NCBI GenBank assembly: GCA_020744225.1
Contig: JAGMWG010000002.1
Location: 2,604,001 to 2,668,000 of the forward strand
From: Paraphoma chrysanthemicola
Lineage: Eukaryota; Ascomycota; Dothideomycetes; Pleosporales; Phaeosphaeriaceae
Reading direction: 5' to 3'
DNA length: 64,000 nucleotides
Shown: piece by piece, positions 1-10,776 of the stretch
Position numbering within the stretch: position 1 is the stretch's first letter
Layout: every line of letters starts with the position of its first letter
Position numbers and translations under genes: made by a program
Notes under the pieces: model-generated
What the model was told of the DNA's origin: nothing
The model's database searches: none
What the model saw: the letters and a program-made list of their open reading frames with translations, nothing else

Positions 1-1
1 C

Positions 2-652
2 AATCAGAAGCTGATGAGCCAGCAAAATTCGATGATGCCCAAAAATGCAAATCACTTCGGCCAAATCTCCCAACACCAGCCTCTGGGCAACCAATTCTTC
101 ACCAATGTCCAAGGACCACCTCCCGGACTCAAGCCTACCGGAACACCACCTGTTGGCGGCACCAGCATGTTTGGCCAAGGACACGGCTTTGCTACTGGTG
201 GCCTTGGTTATGGCGCCAATGCGGTTGGCCGGAACAACAATGATGCCATGTATCAGGACTTGCTTCGCGGCAGGAACATAGACGGTGGTGCCAGGGTGGT
301 TGATGCCGGAAAGCGTGAGTCAATGTTTCCTTCTTTCCTCAACCAACACTCCTCGAGCTCTACGCCTGCCCCTGCCCCTGGCCTTCTACCGTTTCCTTAT
401 GGACCTTCGCCTGGTGCTTATCAGGAATCTGGTTCGCAGAAATCTAAGAAAAAGGGGAAGAAACATAGGCATGCTAACACTTCCTCTTCTGGAGGTGGTG
501 GCTTAGCAGATGTTCATGACCCGAGTATCTTACAGGCGAGGCTCCAGCAAGGCGGTATGGGGGGACAAGGCCTATACGGTCAAGGCCAGAGCGGCTTCTC
601 CTCCCTTTATAACAACAACAACAACAACTACGGCGGTGCCGGGCGATGGTAG
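2..652 (+). CDS. NOT4: NOT4 (CCR4-NOT E3 ubiquitin ligase), C-terminal part, 5' end outside window
   Basis: The frame is already open at base 2 and runs to a TAG at 650-652, so this is the end of a gene that starts before the window. The protein has the tail I associate with fungal NOT4: a Gly/Pro/Asn-rich stretch with GPPPGLK and TGTPPVGG, then KRESMFPSFLNQ, a lysine-rich KSKKKGKKHRHANTSSSGGG segment, DPSILQARLQQ, and a GRW terminus. NOT4 is the RING/RRM ubiquitin ligase of the CCR4-NOT complex, acting in mRNA decay and co-translational quality control; RING and RRM would lie upstream and are not seen. The stop may be used only when a downstream intron is not removed: a donor-like GTATGG at 555 is in the right phase to join the coding block at 1238. 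Family assignment rests on recalled family features, not a search. Confidence 0.7.
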   Translation, partial: NQKLMSQQNSMMPKNANHFGQISQHQPLGNQFFTNVQGPPPGLKPTGTPPVGGTSMFGQGHGFATGGLGYGANAVGRNNNDAMYQDLLRGRNIDGGARVVDAGKRESMFPSFLNQHSSSSTPAPAPGLLPFPYGPSPGAYQESGSQKSKKKGKKHRHANTSSSGGGGLADVHDPSILQARLQQGGMGGQGLYGQGQSGFSSLYNNNNNNYGGAGRW

Positions 653-1237
653 TCTTCTTCCCTTTCATTCACATACTTGGTCGCCGTATGGGCAGACAGC
701 TTGTCTTACTATCTTTCTTTCTATGATGGCTGCATGGCGTTTGGGGTATTGCACATCAAATGCATAGGCACAGTACGGTACACTGTACCGAATTGTCTGG
801 CGTTACGAACAGGTCGACCATTGCCGTATATCACCGGCTTTGGCATGTCTTCACGGCACTATCACATTTTCACACCTTTGTCTTCCTTTTCTTGGCTATA
901 CCTGGTGGGATATACTGCTTCGCCAGCTGCTAGGTCAGCCTCTCTCGTCGTCTTCGTCGTGGCCATCGCATGTACGTAATCCCCTTCCTGCCGCGTCTAG
1001 GCCGGCACGCTTACTTTCTAATAGAGAGATGCCTTCTTATATATCCTTTTGTTCCCTTCTCGTGACGAAGATGACAGAGAACCAACTTTGCATTTTGATG
1101 TATCTAATCTCCTAGGCGGCGGAAGTCTTCGCCAATTTAAACGACGACCGCCATTGTAGTTGTTGTTGTTGCGACCGAGACCACCCCTTCACGAATTGCA
1201 TCTCTATGACATTGTTTAAGCTGACCTCTGTCAACAG

Positions 1238-3858
1238 ATGATAGTATATTTGGCGGCGATGAGCAGGCTTCATTCAATGTCGACGCACTGGTCAATGAAA
1301 CTGAATCAGAATTCACAGCAACGCAGCATGTTCCAAGTACCACCCTCGGCGCTCACCTCGTCCAACCCCGTCGGGCGACTCCGACAATCCCACCTGGATT
1401 TACCGCCCCAGCGCTGCCTCGATCAATAGCTGAAGAGTCTAAGTCTCAGCCTGGCTCGCGACCAATGTCACGCACTACATCTTCGACCATCACACCTGCA
1501 GTCCCAGTCATACCTATCCTCCCTGCTACACCAAGCCATGCTACCACTCCATCCCGGAGCAAAAAGCCGGCGAAGCAGTCGGGTGACGCTCTTCCATCAG
1601 TGCCAACACCAGCGATACCGCAGCCCGAGACGCCAACAAGAGCTGCACGCAAAACGAGCGCGCCAAAGACACCGATTGCTGCTACACCATCCAAGAAGGC
1701 GAAAGAAGATGCAGCTTTACAGAAAAAGGCACGCCAAAGAGAAGACGAGAAAAAGCCAGCAAGTGAGGCGATTACGAAAGAGCCGAGCAAGGGGAAAGGC
1801 AAGAGTAAGAGCACCATCGCGTCAGAAAACACTCCACAGAAAGATGCCGGAAATCCAAAATCAGAAGCCGTAGCATCGTCACCCGCTGCAGCCACAACTC
1901 CTGCTACCACCTCGAAACGACAGCCACCGGGCAAGCTAGATATTACTGCAGCGACTCGCACACCAGAGAGTGCAGGATCTCCGGCAACAAGCTCTAATAA
2001 GGTTGAACCTCAACCTAGAAGTGCGCGAGGAGTACCTACACCTGCCACGACATCAGTGCCTGCAAGTCCTGCTGCAGCAGCCACGGGGTCCCCAATCAAG
2101 CGAACCGTGGCACCTCGAACTCTACGTGTGATTCCCACACCAAAATCTGAGGTACCCCCACCACTACCGTCCGGTTCCGCACCAAACCTACCGCAGTCTT
2201 CGACAGTCGAAAAGCTTAGGTCCCGGCAAGCAAGCATTGCATCCGTTAATTTGCCGGGAACGCCTGTGAGTGACTTAATCTCTGACACAGCTTCGGTTAC
2301 TTCAACATCAATGTCAAGAGCAAATTCTCCTCCACCTGTCGGCGGCAAAGTCGGCACAGCTCCAGTGCGGAAGAAGACAAAGTCTCAGGCTAAGAAGGAT
2401 CGGCAGGAGCGCAAGCGACATATTGAAGAAGAGATGGCAATAGAGGAAACGAAATCGGATGTTGAGGTAGTGCAGGCACCCATTATCGGCCGAAAGAAAA
2501 AGGCCAAAAAGCCCGCAAGTAACCCCAAGATCCCAACTGCTGTACCCAAACCCCAGCCTGCCTCTCCCAAGCCGGTCACCGTTGAAGATGACCCGTCGGA
2601 GGGACCCTCCATCGCAGCCAAGACAGCACAATCGGCAAAGACGCCCACTCCAGATCCGGAACCTATCCCTGAGCCGAGAGACAAACGTGATCACACTGCG
2701 CAGGCTATCATGGCGGACCTACAAAGAACTGGCGAGCTACTTGCCTCGACGTTGGAATTCTTCAAACCGTTGTCTTCATCACTCACACATGCGTCTCGGG
2801 CCGCCCCGTCAGGTAATCTATCCGGGCCACCAGATCTGAAGATACATTTCTCAGAAGCTGAGCTTGAAGCGCTTGCCAAGAAGAAGCCCGTACGTCTTAC
2901 CGGCCATGATGGCAAGCCAGATTCGAGGACATTGATCACGCCCAATGGCAAATTCTTCTGGGGCTTGAGCGAAGAGCTAGAAGAAAAGGCGCTGCAGCTC
3001 GAAAAACAGATCGAAGAACTCCGAGGCCACGCACGCTTCCATCCCCGTAAGCACACAGCATCCCACCACGCACATTCCCTCGGCGTACAGTCGCAATCCA
3101 AAGACGTCCTCCCCGCCATCGCCACCGCGCTAAAAGAAGCAGGCAAGAAACTCGGTGACAAAAATACACAACAAATGCCCAAACTTGACGCGGATTCCAT
3201 CTTCAATCACCAGCAGCAACAGCAGACAGACCACGACCAGGCCCCGCCACCACCACAATCACAAACTCCCGCAGATGCAGGCGCGTATTTAAATCAATTC
3301 GTCCTCCCGAAAACAGATAACCCCCCACCAAACCAGCCAAGACCGGAAATGGCTGCCGTCGGCGGCGCGCCAGGTGCAGGCACGGCGAACATTTCCGTCA
3401 ACGCAGGCAAGTTTGCAAAAGCGGCCAAGGCGGTTGTCGAGGGTGGTGCAGTGGGGAGTACGGAGATTGATGGCATGGGCATGATGGCTGCGGATCTACT
3501 TGGTGGTGTATTTGTACAAGGGCTTGAGGCACTTGTCGGGGCTGGACTAGGATTTACTTCCAAGGGAGAATTCGGGTTTGATGGCAACGGAAATGGAAAC
3601 GTGAACATGAGAGGCGGAGGAGGACTAGATGTCCAGGAATTGATGAGTGCGATTGAGGATTCTAGCGGGTTCAGTGCTGCTGCCGCTGCTGGGGGAGGAG
3701 GCAATGGGGGAAGGTATGGTCGCGGGAGCGTGATGAGTCTTGAAGAGGCGGAACGCGCGATGCATGCGGCGAGGAAGGAGCATGATGTTTTGGAGAAGAA
3801 GTTGGCGGCCATTATGAAGAAGAATAAGAAGCTTTTTAGTGGGAGTGGGAAGGTTTGA
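1238..3858 (+). CDS. Long low-complexity coding block, probable 3' exon of a NOT4 long isoform (or a separate gene)
   Basis: The frame is open from an acceptor at 1235-1237 (CTGACCTCTGTCAACAG) to the TGA at 3856-3858, about 873 codons. There is no ATG until 1465, but the residues before it look coding (DDSIFGGDEQASF, then PTIPPGFTAPALP), so the gene starts upstream through splicing. The protein is Pro/Ser/Thr/Ala-rich with basic patches (PIIGRKKKAKK). It has a more ordered part near MADLQRTGELLASTLEFFKP and HFSEAELEALAKK, then EEKALQLEKQIEELRGHARF, and a coiled-coil tail EEAERAMHAARKEHDVLEKK. Only 585 bp separate it from the NOT4 stop, too little for an independent RING/RRM gene. I favour it as the C-terminal extension of NOT4, but a distinct gene with small 5' exons (for example 1116-1155, which also joins in phase) is possible. 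Confidence 0.55.
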
Positions 3859-4053
3859 GGATGGGGATGTATGATGGTGGAGGAAGAGAGGAAGTGTTTG
3901 GATGAGGATGATGAGATGGGGGTGTTGATAGGAAGATGGCATGTATTGCTACTAGGAAGATACCAATATCACTCTTACACCATGACACATCCTGCTAGGT
4001 TTGAGGATGGGGATCTATGATGGTGGAGGAAGAGAGGATGTATTTGGATGATA
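3851..4053. repeat. 57-bp imperfect direct repeat, copies at 3851-3907 and 3997-4053
   Basis: Two copies of an AGGTTTGAGGATGGGGAT... segment lie 146 bp apart and differ at about five positions. The first copy contains the TGA stop of the upstream reading frame and the start of its 3' UTR. The second abuts the 3' end of the broken ankyrin gene on the other strand. It looks like a local segmental duplication of a gene end. Confidence 0.8.
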
Positions 4054-4063
4054 AACATAGCAT

Positions 4064-4972
4064 TCACGACCTGACACCCCACTCCTCGCAGCATTCACAT
4101 CCCCCATATAGACCATCAACATTCTCCGTCGCCCAATCAATGTCCTCCGGAAGTACTTCCAATCTTCGTCCAGCCGCTGCAAGCGCTTCTGCCCACTTGC
4201 TGTACGCGCTCTCTCCACCATTTCTTGCCACATCGGATGGGGTTACGCATTTATTGCGCAAAGCAGGAGGGACAGATCGCGAAGTCGATCTACTAGTGCC
4301 CTCCAAGTCGATTCCTTGCTCTAAGAGGTACGTAACGGCCTCGAAGTTCCCTGCTCCAGCAGCTACATGGAGCATGTTCCATCCTCGGAGATCAGTTCTG
4401 TCTTTCAGGCTTGGATCGTCGTGCTGTTGCCAAAGTTCTTTCATCGTCTCTATGTTCCCAAAGCAGGCAGCACAGAAGATAGGTATCCATTGTAAGTTGT
4501 GCGTCTGGGAATGGACAGAAGCCTTTAATTGGACTAGGCGTCGAACGTCGGCGGCGGTTCCAAAGGCAGCGGCACGATGGAGAACACTCCATCCATCATC
4601 ATCCCGGCCATTGAAATTGGAAAAGGAGTTTGACGCCAGGATCTCTAGGAACTCTGTCTGCGGAACTTCCGCTTGGCTGGCGTATCCAAAGAGGAAAAAT
4701 GCCGATGTGAAACCGTACTCTCCGAGAACCTCGAATTTTCATCGCGCGCGTGGATTCCAGACCTTCTATATTGAAATGGTCAGCAGATAATGATCAAGAG
4801 ACCCATCCAGAGCCCCTCGGAGCGTTTCAGCGTCTCTTTTGAAGATGTGAAGGTATAGAAAGAGTAATGTTCTTAAAGTTTTTATAGTCGTACTAGATAT
4901 CAAGTAGGTTATTGCTATTATAGCTATTGTTACGAGAACAGTATACGTACAGACACTATGTCTTATTATCAC
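4064..4972 (-). pseudogene. Ankyrin-repeat protein gene, broken
   Basis: On the minus strand one frame reads from about 4972 down to a stop at 4064-4066 but is interrupted by a TAG at 4766-4768 and a TGA near 4738-4740. The downstream part is clearly ankyrin-like: DDDGWSVLHRAAAFG, then IFCAACFGNIETMKELW, then RGWNMLHVAAGAGNFEAV with YLLEQGIDL. The upstream part holds a plausible coding stretch, RDAETLRGALDGSLDHYLL. Between the two stops another frame gives NIEGLESTRAMKIRG, which points to frameshifts rather than simple point stops. A TTTCAATATAG acceptor lies at the first stop, so an intron is conceivable, but the second stop remains. No ATG opens the ankyrin frame until MKELW at 4444. Ankyrin proteins of this kind are common orphan genes in fungi; no specific role can be given. 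Confidence 0.55.
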
Positions 4973-5200
4973 TGCCTATGAGTAGCTATTCAATATATGA
5001 CAAGTAAATATATAACTCTCCTAGGGCTGTTAAGTTAAAGACTACGGTCACTTTAGTGCATCTTTAATAAGCTGAATTTATCGAGCAAGCGTGCTCGTAA
5101 AGAAGTCATTTGGTGCCGTGAAACTGCCAGGGTAGCGTGTAAGATTTCACTCGTACTTCACATCGTGGCAGACGTGCCTTTTATTTTGTATTACAGTACT
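4840..5200. other. TpA-rich intergenic patch
   Basis: The stretch is visibly A/T- and TA-dinucleotide-rich compared with its neighbours and holds no convincing gene. Such composition is what repeat-induced point mutation (RIP) leaves in Pezizomycotina, but I cannot name a parent element. It overlaps the decayed 5' part of the ankyrin gene. Confidence 0.4.
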
Positions 5201-5206
5201 ACGTTA

Positions 5207-6466
5207 TCAACATAGAGTTGCCCATCCCCAGCCATGCTGTAAAATTCTCGCTGCAAACACCAGACCAGTTCCAACGACCATCAGAGCGGCATTCCAGCAG
5301 ATAGGCACTACGTAGCTTCCGCCAACCTTCAGCAAAGCACCCGATATGGGGCCTCCTATAAGGGTAGCAACTCCCATTCCTGTGAAGGCCATACCCAGTC
5401 TCGTGCCAATCTTAGTCATGTCGCGGCAGTACGCCGCGATCGTGGTGGAGAATAGGGACTGGAAAGAAGCAGCTGATATTCCGTATACCACAACGTACGC
5501 GTAGTATGCTGGAACTGACCCCACAGCTAGCCAACACCAGACTATGACTACATTTGCCAGCAGACAGAGCATAAAAGTATTGAGCACTCCTAAGTACTGA
5601 TCTGCAATGTAGCCTGGAATAATCCGAGCCGGTAGGCCGACGCCATTAAGGATAATTACAAGATTCAAGGACGTCGTGTAGGTCATTCCGAGCTCATCCC
5701 TGGCGAAGGATGCTACCTGAGCACAGATTAGTCGAGAATGCATGAGAAAAATAGGAAAAGAACTTACATAGTAGAACACAAAGTACACTGGAGGCATCAG
5801 CAAGCACAGGCCCAGTGCATGTAGCATATACGGTACGTCTCTGAATGCGACTTTGTCAAGGATCGGGCCCCGTAACCCGGGAGTCAACCTAGGCCTCATG
5901 AAAGCAATCACAACGGCTAGACTGACTAGATTCATGAATCCAAGCACCCTGACCGTCCAACCAAAGCCGACCTTGTCTATCAGTTGCTGCACTACGACGG
6001 GGTAGATGAGACCTCCTGCGGACGTTCCTGTAGTAACAATGCCCAACGCTAAGCCTCTCTTTTTCGTAAAGTATGTGCCCACGAGCCCCATGACTGGCAC
6101 AAAGAAGATACCGCCCCCCAAGCCTGTACAAATACCCTGCGTAAGGAGCAGTTGCCAGTAGGTCTTCGCGACACTCATGGTAAAGATGCCAAGAAGTTGG
6201 AGAGTGATGCCCACCACAATGGTTGGCCGAAAGAAGCCAGCATCAAGTGCGTATCCAGAGAATGTGCCCACAGAGAACATCAAGCACGCTTGTGTACTAC
6301 CAATCCACGATATTGTCGATGGTGACTCTGGTAGAACGCTTGTGTAGTACGTTTGGAATGCTCCAAAAGCGTTCACAAAACCCCAAGTGTTGAGAATGGC
6401 AAGCCAGGCGCAGAAGACTTGCATCCATGCCTGTAGGCCTCTGTCGAGAGGTGGCTCAGATTCCAT
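5207..6466 (-). CDS. MFS transporter, monocarboxylate-transporter-like
   Basis: This is a polytopic membrane protein of the fungal MCT/MCH-like branch of the major facilitator superfamily. The start fits the family: an acidic leader, then GLQAWMQVFCAWLAILNTWG. Further family marks are SWIGSTQACLMFSVGTFSG, GLGGGIFFVPVMGLVGTYF followed by KKRGLALGIVTTGTSAGG, and a GPISGAL loop near the end. The open frame gives 419 residues, but 5717-5767 is a textbook 51-nt intron (GTAAGT donor, CTAATC branch point, CTCAG acceptor) of exactly 17 codons without a stop. The likely CDS is complement(join(5207..5716,5768..6466)), 402 residues, which restores a membrane helix. The start ATG at 6466 is the first in frame. 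Substrate is unknown; relatives include riboflavin and carboxylate permeases, and many are orphan. Confidence 0.85.
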   Translation of the reverse strand: MESEPPLDRGLQAWMQVFCAWLAILNTWGFVNAFGAFQTYYTSVLPESPSTISWIGSTQACLMFSVGTFSGYALDAGFFRPTIVVGITLQLLGIFTMSVAKTYWQLLLTQGICTGLGGGIFFVPVMGLVGTYFTKKRGLALGIVTTGTSAGGLIYPVVVQQLIDKVGFGWTVRVLGFMNLVSLAVVIAFMRPRLTPGLRGPILDKVAFRDVPYMLHALGLCLLMPPVYFVFYYVSSFPIFLMHSRLICAQVASFARDELGMTYTTSLNLVIILNGVGLPARIIPGYIADQYLGVLNTFMLCLLANVVIVWCWLAVGSVPAYYAYVVVYGISAASFQSLFSTTIAAYCRDMTKIGTRLGMAFTGMGVATLIGGPISGALLKVGGSYVVPICWNAALMVVGTGLVFAARILQHGWGWATLC

Positions 6467-6856
6467 CGAGTAGCACTATCAGAGAAGGGTCTTGTTGGAG
6501 GATGTGGTGTTCTGGCTGCGGCTCTAGCGCGAGTTCGCATACGTGCTTGTTCTCCAAGGTGGTGACGATGGTGACAGAGCCGCTGTTGTGTATTGCAAAA
6601 GTATTCGAGATATTGCAAGTGTTTGATCCAAAGAGTTATGTGTACAATCCACCAGTACTGAGTCTAGCTCGACATGTAAATAAAAACCGATGGACGGCGT
6701 CGAGTCATAGCACCCTAAATTATGATTCAGAAACTAGCAATCAATCTAGAGCGAATCAGGCAGGGATGTTATGGCATAAGGACCGCTAGACTCAAACCCT
6801 CGATGGACAATGTGGTAACACCCCTTTGTTCATTGATTGTTAGCGGATTCAAAAGG

Positions 6857-7039
6857 TCACCATTTCTTGCCCCAGCCCTGATGGCACAATTCGGCTGCAA
6901 AAAGGTATAACAAAACGTGGCGCAAAGAATCCCTGAAATTGAAATCTGTGGTTCCATCAAGTGTGTCGAGCACACGTTGCGCAACCGATGGAAACGCCGC
7001 AGCCGTTAAATCTAACTCTGTCAGACTGGATACGTCCAT
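6857..7039 (-). CDS. Possible terminal exon of an unrecognised small gene
   Basis: A 60-codon frame (LTELDLTAAAFPSVAQRVL, then NFRDSLRHVLLYLFAAELC) has the look of a helical protein end. It is preceded by an acceptor-like GCTGACAGCACTAG. Upstream on the same strand another frame (DSLIFGNSNLVVARVIART) also looks coding, but I could not join the two in phase. Family not recognised. The rest of the 1.2-kb gap between the MFS gene and the ATPase shows nothing I can name. Confidence 0.25.
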   Translation of the reverse strand: MDVSSLTELDLTAAAFPSVAQRVLDTLDGTTDFNFRDSLRHVLLYLFAAELCHQGWGKKW

Positions 7040-7647
7040 TAATGAGCAACCAATGACCTAGTGCTGTCAGCAGGTTGCAGGACGGGGATAAGTACAGTAC
7101 CGTGCACAGACAGAAACCAACCTGTGTCCGTGCGCGCGATGACGCGCGCAACCACCAAATTTGAGTTACCGAAAATGAGGCTATCGAGCCACAACATTCA
7201 ATTTTTTCATCTCTGCCTCTTGAAGCTCTTCTGCAACCTCGGTTCACTTGTATATTCGCTTCCAGTGACGAGATTGGCGGAAGCGCGAGTAGACCAAAAC
7301 TTTGCGCCATCCCATAGTTCTGCTCGTGTTGCCACTAGTCTATGCGTGGCTCTTCTTATTCTACTTCTTGACCTTGAGAAAATCGTGTTGCATGGATAGC
7401 TATTGGTCGTCTCCTTATGCTACTCTATACTCTGAATGTTGAATAAAATATGAGAACAACAAGAAGAACGAAAATCGCATGTCAATCTTTCTAACGAGAC
7501 TAGTCGAATAGAAAGTACGAAAGCAACACTCAATCAGAAACCAAAAATGTAGAAACAATAAACCCATACCCCGTTCGCAATGTATACCCGTCAATCATTA
7601 TCTTCTCCACTTCCATTCTCTCCAATAACACCAGATCATTCTAGAGC

Positions 7648-10600
7648 TCACAAAGAGCCCTCGCTGGACGAGATATCCCTCACGACCCTAAACTGCTTCG
7701 AGGCCTGTTTCGGCTCGGCCATGGGCGAATCGACTCTCTTCAAGCGACGCACCGGTGAACACATCCAGCTCTTCTCCTCGGCTGCTTCACTTGAGTATTG
7801 GCTCCTCGTTCGCATAACACTCTGCTGCATGGGCTCGTCGACCTTCAGATAATCGTACTCAATATCCCTATACCTCTTCCCCCAGTTTATCCAACGCATC
7901 TGGAACGCGATGAGTACTACCGGAAGTACGCTGACCAGTTCGCCCAGACCCGCATACTCTGGGCTGATCCTAGCAGATTTCATCGCCTTGGTGAGAATAC
8001 CAGATGCTAGGAGCACGGCGGCGAGATTGTAGATGGCAGCCCAGATAAAATTGACGATGATGCGACGGTACGCGGCGCGCGAGATATCGAGCAGGATGAG
8101 AATGTCGTGCAGGCGAGTCGTCATGAGGACGATGTCGGCGGCGCTTTTGGCTACGTCGGAGCCTTGGTTAATGTGCACGCCAACATCGGCTTGTTTGAGC
8201 GCGACAGAGTCGTTGGTACCGTCGCCTACGAACATGATGGTCTTGCCGGGCTGTTGGAGGTCTTTGACGTAGTTCATCTTGCCTTCCGGAGTGCAGCGCG
8301 CTTTCGTGTTGCTTTTAGTGATGCCGAGCGTGTGTGCGATATCATCGACTGCACCTTGACCGTCGCCACTGATCATATGGGTATGAATACCTCTCGTATG
8401 AAGCTTCTCAATGACTACAGCGGCGGTGTGCCGTGCGCGATCTTTGAGCTTGAAGATTGCGCTGAGCTCCCCGTCGATTGTTACACACATGAGCGTGCAT
8501 TGAGTGTCATCAACATCCACATCAAGCCAATCTGGATGGCCGGCATGAACTGTAAGCTTGCTCTGTGCGCATGTACCTTGGATGCCGGATCCAGGGATAC
8601 TGGACATATTGATCATCGGGACGACATCAATAGGATCAAGACTGTCTTCCCGCTCGAGGTGTCGAAGCACTCCCATCGCAACTGGATGCTGGGCGTTCTG
8701 GAGTAGGCTCAGCAGAATGCCTTTGACTTTGCCGGCGTGTGCTCCTTGAAGGACTTCGCTGACAACAGTGAGCACGCCGCACGTCAAGGTGCCTGTCTTG
8801 TCGAAAACAACGTCCGTGATGTCTCGAGCAACCTCCAATTTCTGAGGGTCCCGGAAGATGACGCCGAACCTGGCAGCCACGCCTCCTGCTATGAGAACCA
8901 CCATTGGAACGGCCAGACCAATTGCACAAGGACAGGAGACGACGAGTGTGGCAATGGCGAACGTCAGTGCCTTGACAATCGCGTCTTTCCAAGACCCCTT
9001 CATATCGTATCTCTCGAAAAAGAGCCACCCAAGAAATACAAAGGCACCAATCGTAGCGATGGCGGGAACGAACCATCCTGCAATGCGATCAGCTAGAGCT
9101 TGAGTCCTTGGCTTGGTCAACTCGGCGTTTTCAACCAAAGCTGCGATCTTGTGTACGGAGTTCTCATGTGTGAGAGCAGTCAATTTGGTGACTAGTGCCC
9201 CGCCTCCGTTCATGGTGCCAGCGAATACCTTCGAATGTACGCCCTTGGCGACAGGAATAGCCTCGCCCGTAATCATGGACTCATCGACCTCCGATCCGCC
9301 GAACAGAATGATGCCATCGGTGACTATGCGGGTGTGCGGTGCGATCTTGAAGTGATCACCATACTGTAGTAGACGAGCATCGATGGTTCGTGTCCTAGGA
9401 TCCGCGGGATTCGGAGAATTTGGTAAGACAAGCAAAGCATCATCTGCTTGCAATGACCGAAAGGACACTGACTTGGCAGCTCGATACCGTGCAAACTCGT
9501 TGATGACGCGGCCTAGTAATATCAGGGTAACTAGAAGAGTCGATGTTTCGAAGAAGCAACCAGTCTCGAGTGGGTGTCCCATGATCTGAAAGGCATACGA
9601 CATAACGCTGAAGGCATAAGCGAGGCCGGAGCTGAGCGCAATCAGGAAGTCCATTTCGAAGACGTGAGCATGCCATAATGATCGTAGTGCAGTGGGCACA
9701 AATTCTTTAATAGCAATGGCCTGAACGACGGTGGCTAATACCAAAGAGACGTGAGCATATGAGATGTTCGTGTGGTCGACAGGCGCCCATGCAAGTATGA
9801 CCACTGGAAGAGCGCAGACCAGGGCAGCGATGAAATACTTCAACGCTTGATATGTCTGCCTAGCTCCCATGGCAAGGCTAGGATGTGCTGCTGGAGCTGC
9901 CAGACGTAGGCTCGCGTCAAATCTCTGGTAGTATTCAAAGATATCCCGCGCGCCAATCTCCTCTGCAACATATTGAATGCGCAATATGGTAGATCGAGAC
10001 CGCTGGCACGCCTCATCGCCCAAGACTGTTGTACCTTGGCACCACATCAGCAGTTGTCGTTTTAGGAGGCTTTGCTAATAATCAGGGTCGCAGCGGCGAA
10101 GGCTTCCGGCACGTAAAACACATGTAGCCAGAGAAGGCATTCAAATATAGAGAAATGACTTACTGTTGCGCCCACTCAGTGTCAGCGAAGCATGCCAAGG
10201 CTGTTCTTGGAACGGAAATTCCATGCATGTGACACCAAAAGGAGTGCCGGCACCCTGGATTGTGGTGGCAGCAGATGTGACAAGCTCGAGCATTTGTCCT
10301 GCGGGCGCCACTTGCTCCACAAACGTATAACCAGTCTTTGTTTTGAGTCGTGTGATGACGTCCGCGACAGAAAGGTAGTTTGTATCGAGCTCAATTTCGA
10401 GCCGGGCCAGAACAACATTAAGCTGGTGATTGCGTATGGCTGAAATTCGGTCGATAATGCACGAGATTCCGCCTTCGCAACAGCCGCACTGTAGACCGTC
10501 GATCGATAACACGATATGCTCGAAATTTGGCGGTCCCCGCTCAACATCACGACTAAGGTCTGTAGTCTCGCCTAGATCATTCAGCCAAGATTCTTCGCCG

Positions 10601-10776
10601 GGGTTCAGAGACCTCAAGCAACAAGTACCCGAAAATTGATGGTGTTTGTGTGAGGCGCCTTCGTGATCAGCCTCGCAGCCATGCTGCTTGTCAGCGCAGG
10701 TCGAAGACGTAGAAGACGAGCTATACGCCAAGATATCTTCTGGACTCTTGGGTCTCTGCAGCCCGTTAGCAGTCAT
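7648..10776 (-). CDS. P1B-type heavy-metal (Cu-type) transporting ATPase, PCA1/CopA-like
   Basis: A membrane pump that exports Cu(I) or a similar soft metal using ATP. In order: a Cys/His-rich leader (CADKQHGCEADHEGASHKHH); one HMA metal-binding domain with GLQCGCC near residue 95; transmembrane segments; the actuator motif MITGEAIPV (about 457); the membrane metal site SCPCAIG (CPC about 569-571); the phosphorylation site DKTGT (about 613-617); the P1B-specific HP in NAQHPVAMG; and hinge GDGTNDS. I infer two exons, complement(join(7648..10025,10164..10776)), 996 residues: donor GTAAGT, acceptor GGTACAACAG preceded by a TGCTGATG branch point, phase 1, intron 138 nt. The first in-frame ATG is 10776; the frame stays open to about 10956 with more Cys residues (CGRVP, CPPC), so a spliced 5' exon may add a longer Cys-rich leader. 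Confidence 0.88.

Noticed and set aside
1446..1961. 171-codon minus-strand ORF
   Set aside because: Mirror of the Pro/Ala/Thr-rich coding block on the plus strand; Ala/Val/Gly-rich shadow.
4017..4790. 257-codon plus-strand ORF
   Set aside because: It is antisense to the ankyrin frame, which has clear repeat motifs; the plus-strand translation has none.
8107..8706. 199-codon plus-strand ORF
   Set aside because: Antisense to the conserved ATP-binding part of the P1B ATPase.
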